DNA of 64,000 nucleotides. Source: UBA1206 sp041672465. Lineage in GTDB: Bacteria; Bacillota; Clostridia; Oscillospirales; CAG-382. The notes under the pieces were generated by a model. It ran no database searches and had not been told where the DNA came from. It worked only from the letters and a program-made list of their open reading frames with translations. The DNA is taken from positions 1-64,000 of the forward strand of contig JBAYZO010000001.1 in NCBI GenBank assembly GCA_041672465.1, in the 5' to 3' direction. Shown here piece after piece: positions 18,005 to 26,729 of the stretch (positions are counted from its first letter, which is position 1; each line of letters begins with the position of its first letter). A program made the position numbers and the translations under genes.

Positions 18005-18264
18005 ACAACGCCTAGGGCTAAAAACCCGGGTTTTGTTTGACCGAAGCCTCTTTCCAAAGAGAGCCGAAAAGCCGTTGTGTTGGTATGACAGCTTTTTACT
18101 CTTGGATAACGGCAAGTAACCTTATTGAAAAAGACCGTTTTTGCGAAATATCTACTAAAACATGTTTCTTGAGATTAAAAGCTTTCGCGCTGATAATCAA
18201 TGGTGTGGTGTTTTTTAGGTAGCGGATTCGGTCTTTTTTTATCTTTTCTTTTTCTTTTTCTTTT
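18005..18264 (+). other. Non-coding stretch before a strong terminator
   Basis: No convincing gene. It has small inverted repeats (CTCTTTCCAAAGAG near 18047) and ends in a pyrimidine-rich run of T and C at about 18233-18264. It could be the 3' untranslated part of the small-protein transcript or a small RNA. Confidence 0.4.
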
Positions 18265-18304
18265 AAAGACAAGGGTTTAAAAATTTATACCCTTGTCTTT
18301 TTTT
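18265..18304. terminator. Strong terminator between the small protein and the CD1247-like gene
   Basis: AAAGACAAGGGT (18265-18276) pairs perfectly with ACCCTTGTCTTT (18289-18300), followed by TTTT on the plus strand. It can serve the rightward transcript and, less strongly, the leftward efp-CD1247 transcript. Confidence 0.78.
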
Positions 18305-18331
18305 GGTATGACTTAGCTTTTGGCGTTAAAA

Positions 18332-18688
18332 TTATTCGTCCTCGACATCGTCTTCTTCGGCGTCGCCGCAGCAGCACTCGCAGTCGCAGCATTCGTCGTC
18401 ATCATCATCATCATCTTCATCATAATCGTCATCATCTTCATCTTCATAGTCAAAATCGCGGCCGTCCTCGCCGTAAAAATCGTCTTCTATTTCAGAAAGA
18501 CTCTCGTCAATTTCGGCGACATAATCGCCCAGTTCGTCGGTGACGTCCTCAAGCTCGGCAACCGACGACGAAAGCTCGTCGAGGAGCTCCACGATGTTTT
18601 TAAGAAGTTTTCCCTCATCGGTTTCGGTGTTAAACTTCATTCCCTCCATAAGACCCTTGATATAAGACGCTTTCTTTTCCAAATCCAT
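18332..18688 (-). CDS. CD1247-type acidic protein
   Basis: A 118-residue soluble protein. Residues 1-65 form a predicted helical, coiled-coil-like domain beginning DLEKKASYIKGLMEGM, which matches the CD1247 N-terminal domain found across Clostridia. The second half is almost entirely Asp and Glu, with a cysteine cluster ECCDCECCCGD that could bind metal. Function is not established for the family. The ribosome site is GAAAGGGC. It is 54 bases downstream of efp, probably in the same transcript. Confidence 0.8.
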   Translation of the reverse strand: MDLEKKASYIKGLMEGMKFNTETDEGKLLKNIVELLDELSSSVAELEDVTDELGDYVAEIDESLSEIEDDFYGEDGRDFDYEDEDDDDYDEDDDDDDDECCDCECCCGDAEEDDVEDE

Positions 18689-18742
18689 TTGTTTGCCCTT
18701 TCATAAATAAATATGTTTGATATTTTATATTTTTACCTATAA

Positions 18743-19300
18743 CTAAACTCTTTCAAGATATTCCCCGGTGCGGGTGTCTATACGGATTTTATCCCCCTCG
18801 TTAATAAACATCGGCACTCTTACCTCCGCCCCCGTCTCCAGCCCGGCGGTCTTAAGGGCGTTGGTGGCGGTGTTTCCCCTCACCCCCGGTTCGGCTTTTG
18901 TCACCTCAAGCTCGACAAATGTCGGCGGCTCAACCGAAAACACATTGCCTTTGTAGGAAATAAGCCTGCAGATGTCGCCTTCTTTTACAAACTTAAAGTT
19001 GTCCGGAAGCTTGTCGGCGTTAAGGGGAAGCTGGTCAAAGGTGTCGAGATCCATAAAGTAATAGAGCTCGCCGTCCGCGTAGCTGTATTCCATTTCTTTT
19101 CTTTCCACCACTGCCAGCGGAAACTTGGCGGAGGGGTTAAAGGTCATTTCCACCACGCTGCCCGCTATGACGTTCCTTAACTTTGTCCTGACAAACGCGG
19201 CTCCCTTGCCGGGCTTGACATGCTGGAACTCTATAATCTGCATTACGTTTCCGTCCATTTCAAAAGTTAAACCGTTTCTAAAATCCCCCGCTGTAACCAT
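18743..19300 (-). CDS. efp: Translation elongation factor P
   Basis: EF-P binds stalled ribosomes and restores peptide bond formation at polyproline stretches. The 185-residue, three-domain length is normal. VKPGKGAAFVR carries the conserved lysine at the tip of domain I that is modified in many bacteria; no modification genes are visible nearby. The C-terminal PMFINEGDKIRIDTRTGEYLER signature is clear. The start is ATG 19300, with AAGGAAGG 10 bases upstream; a longer frame to 19354 lacks a site. It lies downstream of pepP, the usual neighbour in Bacillota, but has its own promoter. Confidence 0.96.
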   Translation of the reverse strand: MVTAGDFRNGLTFEMDGNVMQIIEFQHVKPGKGAAFVRTKLRNVIAGSVVEMTFNPSAKFPLAVVERKEMEYSYADGELYYFMDLDTFDQLPLNADKLPDNFKFVKEGDICRLISYKGNVFSVEPPTFVELEVTKAEPGVRGNTATNALKTAGLETGAEVRVPMFINEGDKIRIDTRTGEYLERV

Positions 19301-19389
19301 ATGCAAAAAACCTTCCTTTTTATAAATATGCTTTTCCTTAAAGACACTTCCCATATTAATGAGACTATATAATATACTGATATAACAGA

Positions 19390-19418
19390 ATTTTACATTA
19401 AAAAGTTTTCGTTGTCAA
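19390..19418 (-). promoter_or_regulatory. Promoter of efp
   Basis: On the minus strand TTGACA (19413-19418) and TAAAAT (19390-19395) are 17 bases apart, giving a leader of about 80 bases before efp. Confidence 0.78.
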
Positions 19419-19476
19419 TGCTTTTTAAAACGCGAAAAGTTAAAAATTACCCGTTTAGTCGTGTTTTTATAACGTT

Positions 19477-20550
19477 TCAGCAAATTTCAATGAGTTCTTT
19501 TGGGGATTTCGTAAGGTTTTCCACCCCGCCGGGGGTGATGACAACCATATCTTCTATCCTGACCCCGAACTTGTTTTCAATATATATTCCCGGCTCGACG
19601 GTCATAACCGCGCCCGGCGGTATAACGGTTTCTGACTTTGGCGAAAAGTTCGGCCTTTCATGAATCTCAATTCCCAAGGAATGACCAAGCGAGTGGCCGA
19701 AATATTTGCCGTACCCGGCTTTGGCTATAACGTCCCTCGCGATACCGTCCGCCTCTCTCCCCGTCATTCCGCCTTTAATCGCGGAAAGCGCCGAAATTTG
19801 GGCTTCCAGCACCACTGAATAAACATGCCGCATTTCATCGTCAGCCCTGCCCAGCACAACTGTTCTTGTCATATCAGAACAATACCCCTTGTATTTTGCC
19901 CCGAAATCCAGCGTTATAAACGAGTTTTCGCGAATCGCCTTGTCCTGCGGGGTGCCGTGGGGAAAAGCCGAGGAAAGCCCCGACACCGCTATGGTATCAA
20001 ACGCGACGCCGTCCCCGCCGTTTGTCTTAATAAAAAACTCAATCTCGGCCGCGATACGCTTTTCGGTGACTCCGGGCTTTATAACGTTTAAAATATAACT
20101 GAAAGTCTTGTCCGTTATCGCCTGCGCTTTTTTAATTTTTTCAATTTCATCGCTTGTCTTGACCGATCTTAGTTCCCCGCAAATGTTTTCCATTGGGACA
20201 AACTCTCGGCCCTTGCAATTTTCTTTTAAAAACTCAAACCTTGAAAGGCTTATAAGCGCCGAGTCAAGGGCGGCTCCCCCCTTTGGGGCATATGAATTCA
20301 GCGCCTCAAACACCCCGCCCGCGAGCGGGTAAAGAACCACGTCGCCGTAAAGGCCGCCGTTTGATTTTTCTTTTTCCGCCGCCGCCAAATAGCGGGAATC
20401 CAAAAACAACAGCGTGTTTTCTTCCGTCACTATCACAAGCGAGTCGGTGGAATAAAACCCCGTCAGCCAGTACTGCGAAACCTCATCGAAAAACACCCCG
20501 ATGTTTGCCTTTTCTTTTATTTTGCGGTAAACCTGCCTGCCTTTTGTCAT
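19477..20550 (-). CDS. pepP: Xaa-Pro aminopeptidase (M24 family)
   Basis: A 357-residue metallopeptidase that releases an N-terminal residue preceding proline. The N-terminal creatinase-like domain is followed by the pita-bread catalytic domain with all metal ligands in view: Asp in TLDFGAKYKG, Asp in CSDMTRTVVLG, His in GHSLGHSLGIEIHE, Glu in VEPGIY and Glu in VRIEDMVV. The size fits the short YqhT-type enzymes of Bacillota, which stand beside efp. The ATG overlaps the hslO stop by 4 bases (ATGA), so it is coupled to hslO. Confidence 0.93.
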   Translation of the reverse strand: MTKGRQVYRKIKEKANIGVFFDEVSQYWLTGFYSTDSLVIVTEENTLLFLDSRYLAAAEKEKSNGGLYGDVVLYPLAGGVFEALNSYAPKGGAALDSALISLSRFEFLKENCKGREFVPMENICGELRSVKTSDEIEKIKKAQAITDKTFSYILNVIKPGVTEKRIAAEIEFFIKTNGGDGVAFDTIAVSGLSSAFPHGTPQDKAIRENSFITLDFGAKYKGYCSDMTRTVVLGRADDEMRHVYSVVLEAQISALSAIKGGMTGREADGIARDVIAKAGYGKYFGHSLGHSLGIEIHERPNFSPKSETVIPPGAVMTVEPGIYIENKFGVRIEDMVVITPGGVENLTKSPKELIEIC

Positions 20551-21473
20551 TTGGCTTCCTCCAACAGCTTTAAAATGTCGCCTTTAGTGTAAATATATTT
20601 TTTGTCGCAAAACCGGCAACACATTTCGGTTTCGGTCTGCGAGGTTAAAATTGAGTTTAGCTCTTCCCTGCCCAGCGAGACAAGCGCGGAGCTTGTCTTT
20701 TCCCGGCTGCATTTGCAGACATACCCGCAATGAATTTCTTCCGTTATAACATATTCCGCCCCATCAAGGTATCTTGAAAGGACATATTCAAGCGTCCCGC
20801 CTTTATTGTTTTCGCCCTCTTTCAGCATGGATGTCAGCGGCGGCAAGCCGCTGAGGTTAAACTCAAGCTTTTCCGCAAGCGATTGCCTGTCTCGGCTGCC
20901 GCGACTTTCGCCCTCCCCGACCACAGATGGTAAAAGCTGAATAATTACCCCGCCCGCCGCGAGACAGCTCCCCTCACGGGCGACAAGCACCCCCAGCGCG
21001 CAGAGCGTGGGCGTCTGTTCGCTTTTTACAAAATACCCGGCGATATCCTCGGCAATCTCCCCGGAAACAATTTCAGAAACCCCGTGGTAGATTTTCCCCT
21101 CCCCCGAGTCGCGGCTTACGGAAAGGTTGCCTTTCCCCACCGCGCCGCCTACGTCAAGCTTTCCGTTTGGCTTTAGCGGCAGGTTAAAAGACGGGTTTTC
21201 AATATACCCGCGGACGTTGCCCGAAAAATCAGAAGACGCGAAAATCTTCCCCGCGCCTCCGTCTCCGCGGAACGCCAAGGTGAGGAGGTCGTCTTTATTC
21301 TTTTGCTGCATAACGCCCATAATCGACGCAGCGGTGAGAACCCTCCCCAGCGCGGCGGAACACACAGAGGTGGTGGAGTGGATACGGATTGCCTCGTTTA
21401 CAATATCACTTGAATCCTCAATAAAAATCCGCGCCAGCCCGTTTTTCGTGACGGCTTTTAATATCACAGCCAT
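20547..21473 (-). CDS. hslO: Redox-regulated chaperone Hsp33
   Basis: Hsp33 is a cytosolic holdase activated by oxidation of a C-terminal zinc centre. The protein has 308 residues; the N-terminal core carries LTLAFRGDGGAGKI and GNVRGYIENP. Near the C-terminus are CKC and CRFC, the four zinc ligands in the expected order CxC...CxxC. An extra cysteine precedes each pair. An internal run (VVGEGESRGSRDRQS, ~residues 183-197) looks like a small polar insertion relative to typical members. It sits between a methyltransferase gene (13-base gap) and pepP (4-base overlap). Confidence 0.93.
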   Translation of the reverse strand: MAVILKAVTKNGLARIFIEDSSDIVNEAIRIHSTTSVCSAALGRVLTAASIMGVMQQKNKDDLLTLAFRGDGGAGKIFASSDFSGNVRGYIENPSFNLPLKPNGKLDVGGAVGKGNLSVSRDSGEGKIYHGVSEIVSGEIAEDIAGYFVKSEQTPTLCALGVLVAREGSCLAAGGVIIQLLPSVVGEGESRGSRDRQSLAEKLEFNLSGLPPLTSMLKEGENNKGGTLEYVLSRYLDGAEYVITEEIHCGYVCKCSREKTSSALVSLGREELNSILTSQTETEMCCRFCDKKYIYTKGDILKLLEEAK

Positions 21474-21486
21474 TAAGACAAATAAC

Positions 21487-22257
21487 CTATAACTTTCTGT
21501 TTTTAATTAAAACATAATACGCTTTGGGGTCGGTGGGTTTTTGGGGGCTTCTTTGGGTGTCGCCGTAAACCGCCGCTATATCAAACCCCGCTTTTTTGGC
21601 GGCGGCAAGCAGCGTTGACGGCGAGTGGTTTTTTTGAGTCTGAACGCTGTCTTCCCGAATATATAACTCTTTTGCCCCCCCGCGAAACGGTTTTTGAAGT
21701 TTAAACTTTGTGAGGAAAAAACGGCATACCCGCGTTTTATCGTTATATTCGTTTCTCCAGATTAAAAACGAATTTTTATCCTCATAGGTATAGGTGTTTG
21801 CCGAATAAATTTGTCTGTAACTATAGTCCGTGTTTACGTCAAAGACAAAAACCCCGCCTTCCTCCATAAAAAGCCCAACCCTGCCAAAGACTTTTTCAAG
21901 ATCCTTTTTGCCCGGCAGATAGTTAAGCACGTCAAAAGACGAGACGCACCCCCTTACCGTGCCGAACAGGTCAAGCTCTCTGATATCCTGACATATTGCC
22001 CGGATATCAATGTCCCGCGAACCAATCTTGCCCTCTAAAAGCGACAGCATTTCCTCCGAATTATCGACGGCGGAAACGCTGTACCCCATGTCCGCCAGCC
22101 GGAGCGAAAGCTCGCCCGTCCCGCAGCCCAAATCAAGCACTTCGGTTATATTTTTGCCGTGTTGGCGGAAAATTTCATCGGCAAAACGCGCGTAGCCGTC
22201 ATAGTCGGCGGTGTTAAAGGCGTCGTATTTTTCCGCGAGCAGGCTAAAACCGTCCAT
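21487..22257 (-). CDS. Class I SAM-dependent methyltransferase
   Basis: A 256-residue methyltransferase of the Methyltransf_25/11 type. Motif I, VLDLGCGTGELSLRLA, is at about residues 40-55, followed by the acidic end of strand 2 (VSAVDNSEEML) and an insertion of aromatic-rich strands after residue 140 typical of this group. The substrate is unknown. It is the first gene of the methyltransferase-hslO-pepP block and is separated by only six bases from the end of the large secreted protein gene upstream of it. Confidence 0.85.
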   Translation of the reverse strand: MDGFSLLAEKYDAFNTADYDGYARFADEIFRQHGKNITEVLDLGCGTGELSLRLADMGYSVSAVDNSEEMLSLLEGKIGSRDIDIRAICQDIRELDLFGTVRGCVSSFDVLNYLPGKKDLEKVFGRVGLFMEEGGVFVFDVNTDYSYRQIYSANTYTYEDKNSFLIWRNEYNDKTRVCRFFLTKFKLQKPFRGGAKELYIREDSVQTQKNHSPSTLLAAAKKAGFDIAAVYGDTQRSPQKPTDPKAYYVLIKNRKL

Positions 22258-22263
22258 TTTTTA

Positions 22264-25026
22264 TCAGTTTACCCTCACCACCACAAGAACCGGCTCGCTT
22301 TGGGTAAACATGTTTTCGGCGACGACCGAAAAGCTGTCCACGCCTTTAAACCCGCTTGCCGGAGTATAAACAAAACTTCCGTCATAACTCAGCTTAAGCG
22401 TGCCGTATTTGGGAGATTCCGACACCGTAACCCTGTACGCGAGGCTTGTTTGAGGGGCCACTTTCCCGGTGTAAACCCCGTTTTCAAACTTATAACCCGA
22501 AAGCACCGGATTCCCCGTATCGCCGAGACCATAGCAGTTTTCTTTTGTGAAAAGCCCTTTTGAGTAGAGATAAATCTCATCGTACGCGGAGCGGACAAAG
22601 GCGTCGTTTGACTTATACGCGTTATAAATGTCGCCGGGAACCCCGCCCTGATAATACATCTTCACGGCGTGCATATATCCCGTCTCCTCGCCCGCTATGA
22701 GGTATTCCTTGATTTTTTTGACAGACGCGTAAGAAGTGCCGTTGCTCTCAAATTCCACGCACATTCCGAATGATTTGGTGTACGCGGCGTTATCGTAAAG
22801 GCGGGAGACCGGAACGTCGTTAAAGGCGTAGTTCGGCTGCATACAAGCGGCGTCAAAACCAAAGCTTTCCCATATCTCGTACCCCTGCGCCCTGTACCAA
22901 GGAATCCAGAACAGCACATATCCTTTTTCGTGGAGATAATCCGAAGCGTATCTTATAATTTCCCTGTCCTGAGGGTCCGACCCCGCGCTCTCCTCAAACC
23001 AGTAAAATCCTTTTAGTTCAAGGTTTTGATATCCGCCGGAATTAAACTTCGCTATTTGCTCGTCAATTATCCATTTTACGGCTTTTTTCCGCCCTGCGAC
23101 GGTGGCAAAGTCCTCGTTTTTCCCGTCTCCGTCAACGTCGCCGAAATTGTTTTTCACCCCGTCTATCGTCGGGAAGGTGTAAAGAATCGAAAAGAACACC
23201 GAAACCTTATAGTCATTCTTGTTCAGTTCCCCCTTGACCTGACCCACCGTTTTGTTCAGCGCGTCTACGTTTCTGTTTTGAGTGAACTGATTGTCGATAT
23301 AAAAGTTCCAGCCGGCAAGCGTTTTGGCGTAATCCGAATAGTTATACGCCGTGTAGGGAAGGTAGAGAAAACCGTCCATAAAAGTGTCTTTAAGCTTGCC
23401 GCTCTTGTCGTAGTACCCCACATAGGGGAGGTATTCGTCAAGTGTGATAAGCCCGGATTCGGTTTTTTGGCCGTTGGCGTCACGCAAACAGTGGTAAGAC
23501 AGCATCACGTTGTTTACCCCGAGGAAATCCTCCGGCATTAGGTAGCCGTCTTTGTCGCCCAAAACCGCGACGGCGGCTTTCGCGTCTTCGAAATAGTTAA
23601 TAAAATCAGGCGACGCGGCGGCGGGGTCTATTTTCTTTGTGCCGAACACCTCAATTTCACTGCACCAGACATGGGAGGACACCTGAAGAAAGACAATTAC
23701 ATATCTCGCTTTATATTTTTTGTCAAAATTAAACGATGACTTTATAATTTTCAGCTCGGAGGTTGAGGAAATACTCGTCTCCCCCGCTTTGCCGTAATTA
23801 ACCCCGTCCTCGGAGACATAAACCGCAACCTTTGACGGCGGGGCTATGCCCGTGGCGGTTTGTTTTAAAAATTCCCCCGAAAAGGACGTGACCGTTGACA
23901 GCGCGCCCAAGTCAAACAGTATAAGCCTGCCCTCGGACTGTGTAAAGTGGAAATACGCGGGGTTCTGATAAGTGTTTGAAAGAGTGGCGTAACTGCCGTC
24001 GGTAAGCTTTTTTTCCGAAATTTGGGTGTTATAGTAATCGGTTTGATGAGCCGAGCCTATGGGAATAATGGGCTTTATCTGATAAGGCAGCTTTGAGAGC
24101 AGATTTTTTGTCACCGAGTAATCTTTGTCGTTCGCGTCCCAATAGGTTTGATTGGTTATTTCCGGCGATAAAAATGTCCCGTAATAACTCACCCCGCCCG
24201 TCGCGGGATATTTGAAAAACTCAACCTCGCTTAAAAAGAACCACACAGAGCTGCTTTTGCCGAACGAAAGCCTGACATATCTTGCCGAAACCGTTCCCTG
24301 AAGCTTTAGCTCGTAGTAGTAAACCTCGTCAGACCCCGCGTCGGCGGCGGGGTAGGAAGTTGAAACATAGGTGTAATCTGTCCCGTTGTCGGAAATTAAA
24401 AGATCCATCGAGGCGGCAAGCCCGACCCCGTAACCCGATTTGCATAGCGAGGTGACCCTGAGATCGGCGAGCCCGTCGGTAACGCTCCCCAAATCAAAGG
24501 TTATAACGGCGTTTGCTTGGTTATACAGCCCCGCCCAATGCTCTGTGTCAAAAGTGGTGTAGACATCCCCGTCGGTCAGCTTTGTGTTGCCCGGGTCGGG
24601 GTAATCGTCTGACGGGGGGGCTTTATATGTGTAGGACGCTCCGGCAAGGGCGTTAACGGGGGGATTAGTCTTGTCGGCTTTCGGGTTGTACATGGCGTTG
24701 ATCCTTTCGGCGGTCGGGTTTTCGCCTATTTTTAAAATCCCAAGCAAATGGAGCCTTATTATAATGTAATCGGCGCTGTTTATGACGCCGTTTTCATCGA
24801 CGTCGGCGGCCGATCTTTCCCCCTCGCTCAGCGCTATCGTGCCGAGCAGCGTAAGGCGGACGATAATATAATCGGTTATGTCGATATATCCGTTTCCGTT
24901 TACGTCTCCCTTGGCGCGGGTCTGCGGGGTGTCTCCGGCCGCGCCCGCCAAAGTCAGCCCGGAAAAACCAAACAAGACCGCAACCATAACGGCAATACTT
25001 ATTACTTTGATATTTCTGCTTCGCAT
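22264..25026 (-). CDS. Secreted multidomain protein: dockerin-like, discoidin-like, DUF4855
   Basis: A 920-residue secreted protein. An N-terminal signal peptide (RSRNIKVISIAVMVAVLFG, cleavage near LAGAAG) is followed by two dockerin type I repeats with calcium-loop cores GDVNGNGYIDITD and ADVDENGVINSAD, each ending in LLG. Two discoidin/F5-F8-like carbohydrate-binding stretches follow (about residues 125-275 and 290-460). Next comes a DUF4855 region (~470-790, with VNNVMLSYHC near its start), a family of likely glycan-active barrels, and last a short Ig/cadherin-like repeat (YGTLKLSYDGSFVYTP). No LPXTG signal is seen. GGAGG lies 8 bases before the ATG. The N-terminal position of the dockerin is unusual. 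Confidence 0.82.
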   Translation of the reverse strand: MRSRNIKVISIAVMVAVLFGFSGLTLAGAAGDTPQTRAKGDVNGNGYIDITDYIIVRLTLLGTIALSEGERSAADVDENGVINSADYIIIRLHLLGILKIGENPTAERINAMYNPKADKTNPPVNALAGASYTYKAPPSDDYPDPGNTKLTDGDVYTTFDTEHWAGLYNQANAVITFDLGSVTDGLADLRVTSLCKSGYGVGLAASMDLLISDNGTDYTYVSTSYPAADAGSDEVYYYELKLQGTVSARYVRLSFGKSSSVWFFLSEVEFFKYPATGGVSYYGTFLSPEITNQTYWDANDKDYSVTKNLLSKLPYQIKPIIPIGSAHQTDYYNTQISEKKLTDGSYATLSNTYQNPAYFHFTQSEGRLILFDLGALSTVTSFSGEFLKQTATGIAPPSKVAVYVSEDGVNYGKAGETSISSTSELKIIKSSFNFDKKYKARYVIVFLQVSSHVWCSEIEVFGTKKIDPAAASPDFINYFEDAKAAVAVLGDKDGYLMPEDFLGVNNVMLSYHCLRDANGQKTESGLITLDEYLPYVGYYDKSGKLKDTFMDGFLYLPYTAYNYSDYAKTLAGWNFYIDNQFTQNRNVDALNKTVGQVKGELNKNDYKVSVFFSILYTFPTIDGVKNNFGDVDGDGKNEDFATVAGRKKAVKWIIDEQIAKFNSGGYQNLELKGFYWFEESAGSDPQDREIIRYASDYLHEKGYVLFWIPWYRAQGYEIWESFGFDAACMQPNYAFNDVPVSRLYDNAAYTKSFGMCVEFESNGTSYASVKKIKEYLIAGEETGYMHAVKMYYQGGVPGDIYNAYKSNDAFVRSAYDEIYLYSKGLFTKENCYGLGDTGNPVLSGYKFENGVYTGKVAPQTSLAYRVTVSESPKYGTLKLSYDGSFVYTPASGFKGVDSFSVVAENMFTQSEPVLVVVRVN

Positions 25027-25056
25027 TCGCCATGACCTCCATAACCGTGTTACGCT

Positions 25057-25085
25057 ATTATATACTTTTTTTTTGCTTATCGCAA
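25057..25085 (-). promoter_or_regulatory. Promoter of the dockerin/DUF4855 gene
   Basis: On the minus strand TTGCGA (25080-25085) and a perfect TATAAT (25057-25062) are 17 bases apart, leaving a leader of only about 25 bases. Confidence 0.75.
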
Positions 25086-25140
25086 TAACTTTTCATAACA
25101 AAACACTAAATTAATGTGTTTGCCCCGAAAAAATTCTCCT

Positions 25141-25167
25141 CCGCTCATATTAAAAGAGCGGTTTTTT
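25141..25167 (+). terminator. Terminator-like hairpin between two divergent promoters
   Basis: CCGCTC (25141-25146) pairs with GAGCGG (25156-25161) and is followed by TTTTTT. No rightward gene precedes it, so its role is unclear; it may insulate the AEC promoter or end an antisense or small transcript. Confidence 0.5.
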
Positions 25168-25185
25168 AATATAACGCTCCTTTTA

Positions 25186-25214
25186 TTGACTTTTCGCGTA
25201 CGGCGTGATATAGT
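25186..25214 (+). promoter_or_regulatory. Promoter of the AEC transporter gene
   Basis: TTGACT (25186-25191) and TATAGT (25209-25214) are 17 bases apart and the -10 box is preceded by TGA, an extended -10 element. Confidence 0.8.
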
Positions 25215-25226
25215 TTAAATCGACAG

Positions 25227-25263
25227 GTTTCGCATGTTTAAAAAAACCAGCGAAACGCTTTTT
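25227..25263 (+). promoter_or_regulatory. Leader hairpin with T-run before the AEC gene
   Basis: GTTTCGC (25227-25233) pairs with GCGAAAC (25250-25256), followed by GCTTTTT, all within the first ~45 bases of the predicted transcript. It has the layout of a leader attenuator, though no alternative pairing or ligand motif is recognised. Confidence 0.45.
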
Positions 25264-25294
25264 ACTTAAAATTTCAACACCGAAAGGCTGCTGT

Positions 25295-26236
25295 ATGAAT
25301 GTTCAGGTCTCCGCGGTAACGGGCGCCATACTCCCGCTGTTTTTAATTCTTCTGCTCGGCGTTTTTATAAGAAAAGCGGGGGTGATAGACTGGCAGACAA
25401 CCAAAAAGCTGTCATCACTTTTGGTTAACGTGACCCAGCCGTTTTTAATTATAGCGTCTTTCCAAACCAAAATTACCTCCGACAAAGTGCTTATCGCCCT
25501 TAACATTGTGGCGGCCAGCGTTATTATGCATGTCGCTTTTTCGTTTTTGGCGGGTTTGATTTTTAAAAAGTCCCACAAGTCGGACAAGGCCACGCTTGAG
25601 TTCGGGCTTATCTTCGCCAACTGCGCCTATTTGGGCTATCCGGTGCTGGCGGCCGTTTTTCCGCAGAGCGGACTTTTTTACGGGGCGCTCTTCAGCCTTG
25701 TGTTTAATATTTATATCCGTATTTACGGTATATTCCTTTTAAACAAGGGTAAAAAAGAAAAACACGCCATACGAAAGGCGTTTATAAATTCGGGGACGGT
25801 GGCGTCCGCCATTGGTATTTTTATGTTCGCCGCGTCAATAAAGCTGCCCGCGGTAATTTTTGACACGCTCACCTCGGTGGGGAGCCTGACTTTCCCTCTG
25901 TCGATGATAATCGTGGGGAGTCTGCTGTGCAACCAACCGTTTAAAAACCTGTTCGCGAAAAAGCTTTACACTTTTTCGCTGGCTAAGCTGATTCTTCTGC
26001 CGCTGCTGACGCTTACGGTCTGCGCCATATTCCGGGTTGACAAGGGGCTTACATATATCTGCGTTATAATGGCGTCAATGCCCACCGCCGCCAACACCGC
26101 CATATTCAGCGAGCTGTATAAAGCGAATTCCCCGCTTGCCGCGTCGCTGGTTAGCGTTTCCTCATTGTTTTCGGTGCTTACCATCCCGGCGATGCTCGCG
26201 CTTACGGATTTAGTGACAACACTGTTTGGCAGTTAG
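25295..26236 (+). CDS. AEC-family transporter (auxin efflux carrier type)
   Basis: A 313-residue integral membrane protein with ten predicted segments. The N-terminus (LPLFLILLLGVFIRKAGVID), the central polar loop (after FLLNKGKKEKHAIRKAF) and the paired repeats with NCAYLGYPVL and ASMPTAANTAIF are typical of the AEC/PIN-like family, which moves organic anions such as malate. The substrate is not deducible. GAAAGG lies 8 bases before ATG 25295. It heads a short rightward unit with the DUF4430 lipoprotein and has its own promoter and leader hairpin. Confidence 0.88.
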   Translation: MNVQVSAVTGAILPLFLILLLGVFIRKAGVIDWQTTKKLSSLLVNVTQPFLIIASFQTKITSDKVLIALNIVAASVIMHVAFSFLAGLIFKKSHKSDKATLEFGLIFANCAYLGYPVLAAVFPQSGLFYGALFSLVFNIYIRIYGIFLLNKGKKEKHAIRKAFINSGTVASAIGIFMFAASIKLPAVIFDTLTSVGSLTFPLSMIIVGSLLCNQPFKNLFAKKLYTFSLAKLILLPLLTLTVCAIFRVDKGLTYICVIMASMPTAANTAIFSELYKANSPLAASLVSVSSLFSVLTIPAMLALTDLVTTLFGS

Positions 26237-26284
26237 CCCTCCGGCAAAAAGCCCGCGAGCCGGTGGAAAGGAGCGGTTATAAAA

Positions 26285-26722
26285 ATGATAAGGCACCCCG
26301 CCAAAACCAGAGCAACTCTTGGTTTCGCCGCGCTTTTATTTGTTTTTCTTTTTCTTCTGGCTTGTGTTCTTCTCTCTTCCTGCGACAGCCCTTATATAAC
26401 TGTTTCGGTAAAAATAACCGTGCCGGACTCCGAGACGGGGTTCAGCGGGATTATTTATGAAAATAAAACCTATTCCCACCGCTTGGGCTCGCCCACGGTA
26501 AACGGAGTGCTCGAAGGCCTTGATTCAAACGGAAAAATCAACTATTCCATAGAAGAAAACCTTGCGGCCATTAACGACTTTGGTTTTTTTGATTCCCTTG
26601 ATAACTCCTACTCAAGAGCATGGGTGGTTACAATCAACGGCGCGCCGGCCGAAAACGGCTTTTTCGCGGGTGTTTCAGAGGGCGATATAATTGAGATCAC
26701 CTATACGGTGTTTATTCATTAA
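26285..26722 (+). CDS. DUF4430-domain lipoprotein
   Basis: A 145-residue exported protein. The hydrophobic signal segment ends in LLSSC, a lipobox giving a lipid-anchored Cys at about residue 33. The mature part is a DUF4430 domain, the fold shared with the C-terminal domain of transcobalamin and with some cell-surface proteins; SYSRAWVVTINGAPAENGFF is the recognisable core. The function is unknown. AAAGGAG stands 11 bases before the ATG. It follows the AEC gene by 48 bases and ends at a compound terminator. Confidence 0.8.
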   Translation: MIRHPAKTRATLGFAALLFVFLFLLACVLLSSCDSPYITVSVKITVPDSETGFSGIIYENKTYSHRLGSPTVNGVLEGLDSNGKINYSIEENLAAINDFGFFDSLDNSYSRAWVVTINGAPAENGFFAGVSEGDIIEITYTVFIH

Positions 26723-26729
26723 AAAAAAC

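Noticed and set aside
18037..18222. 61-codon frame starting with TTG
   Set aside because: No ribosome site, no recognisable composition, and it lies in a probable untranslated region.
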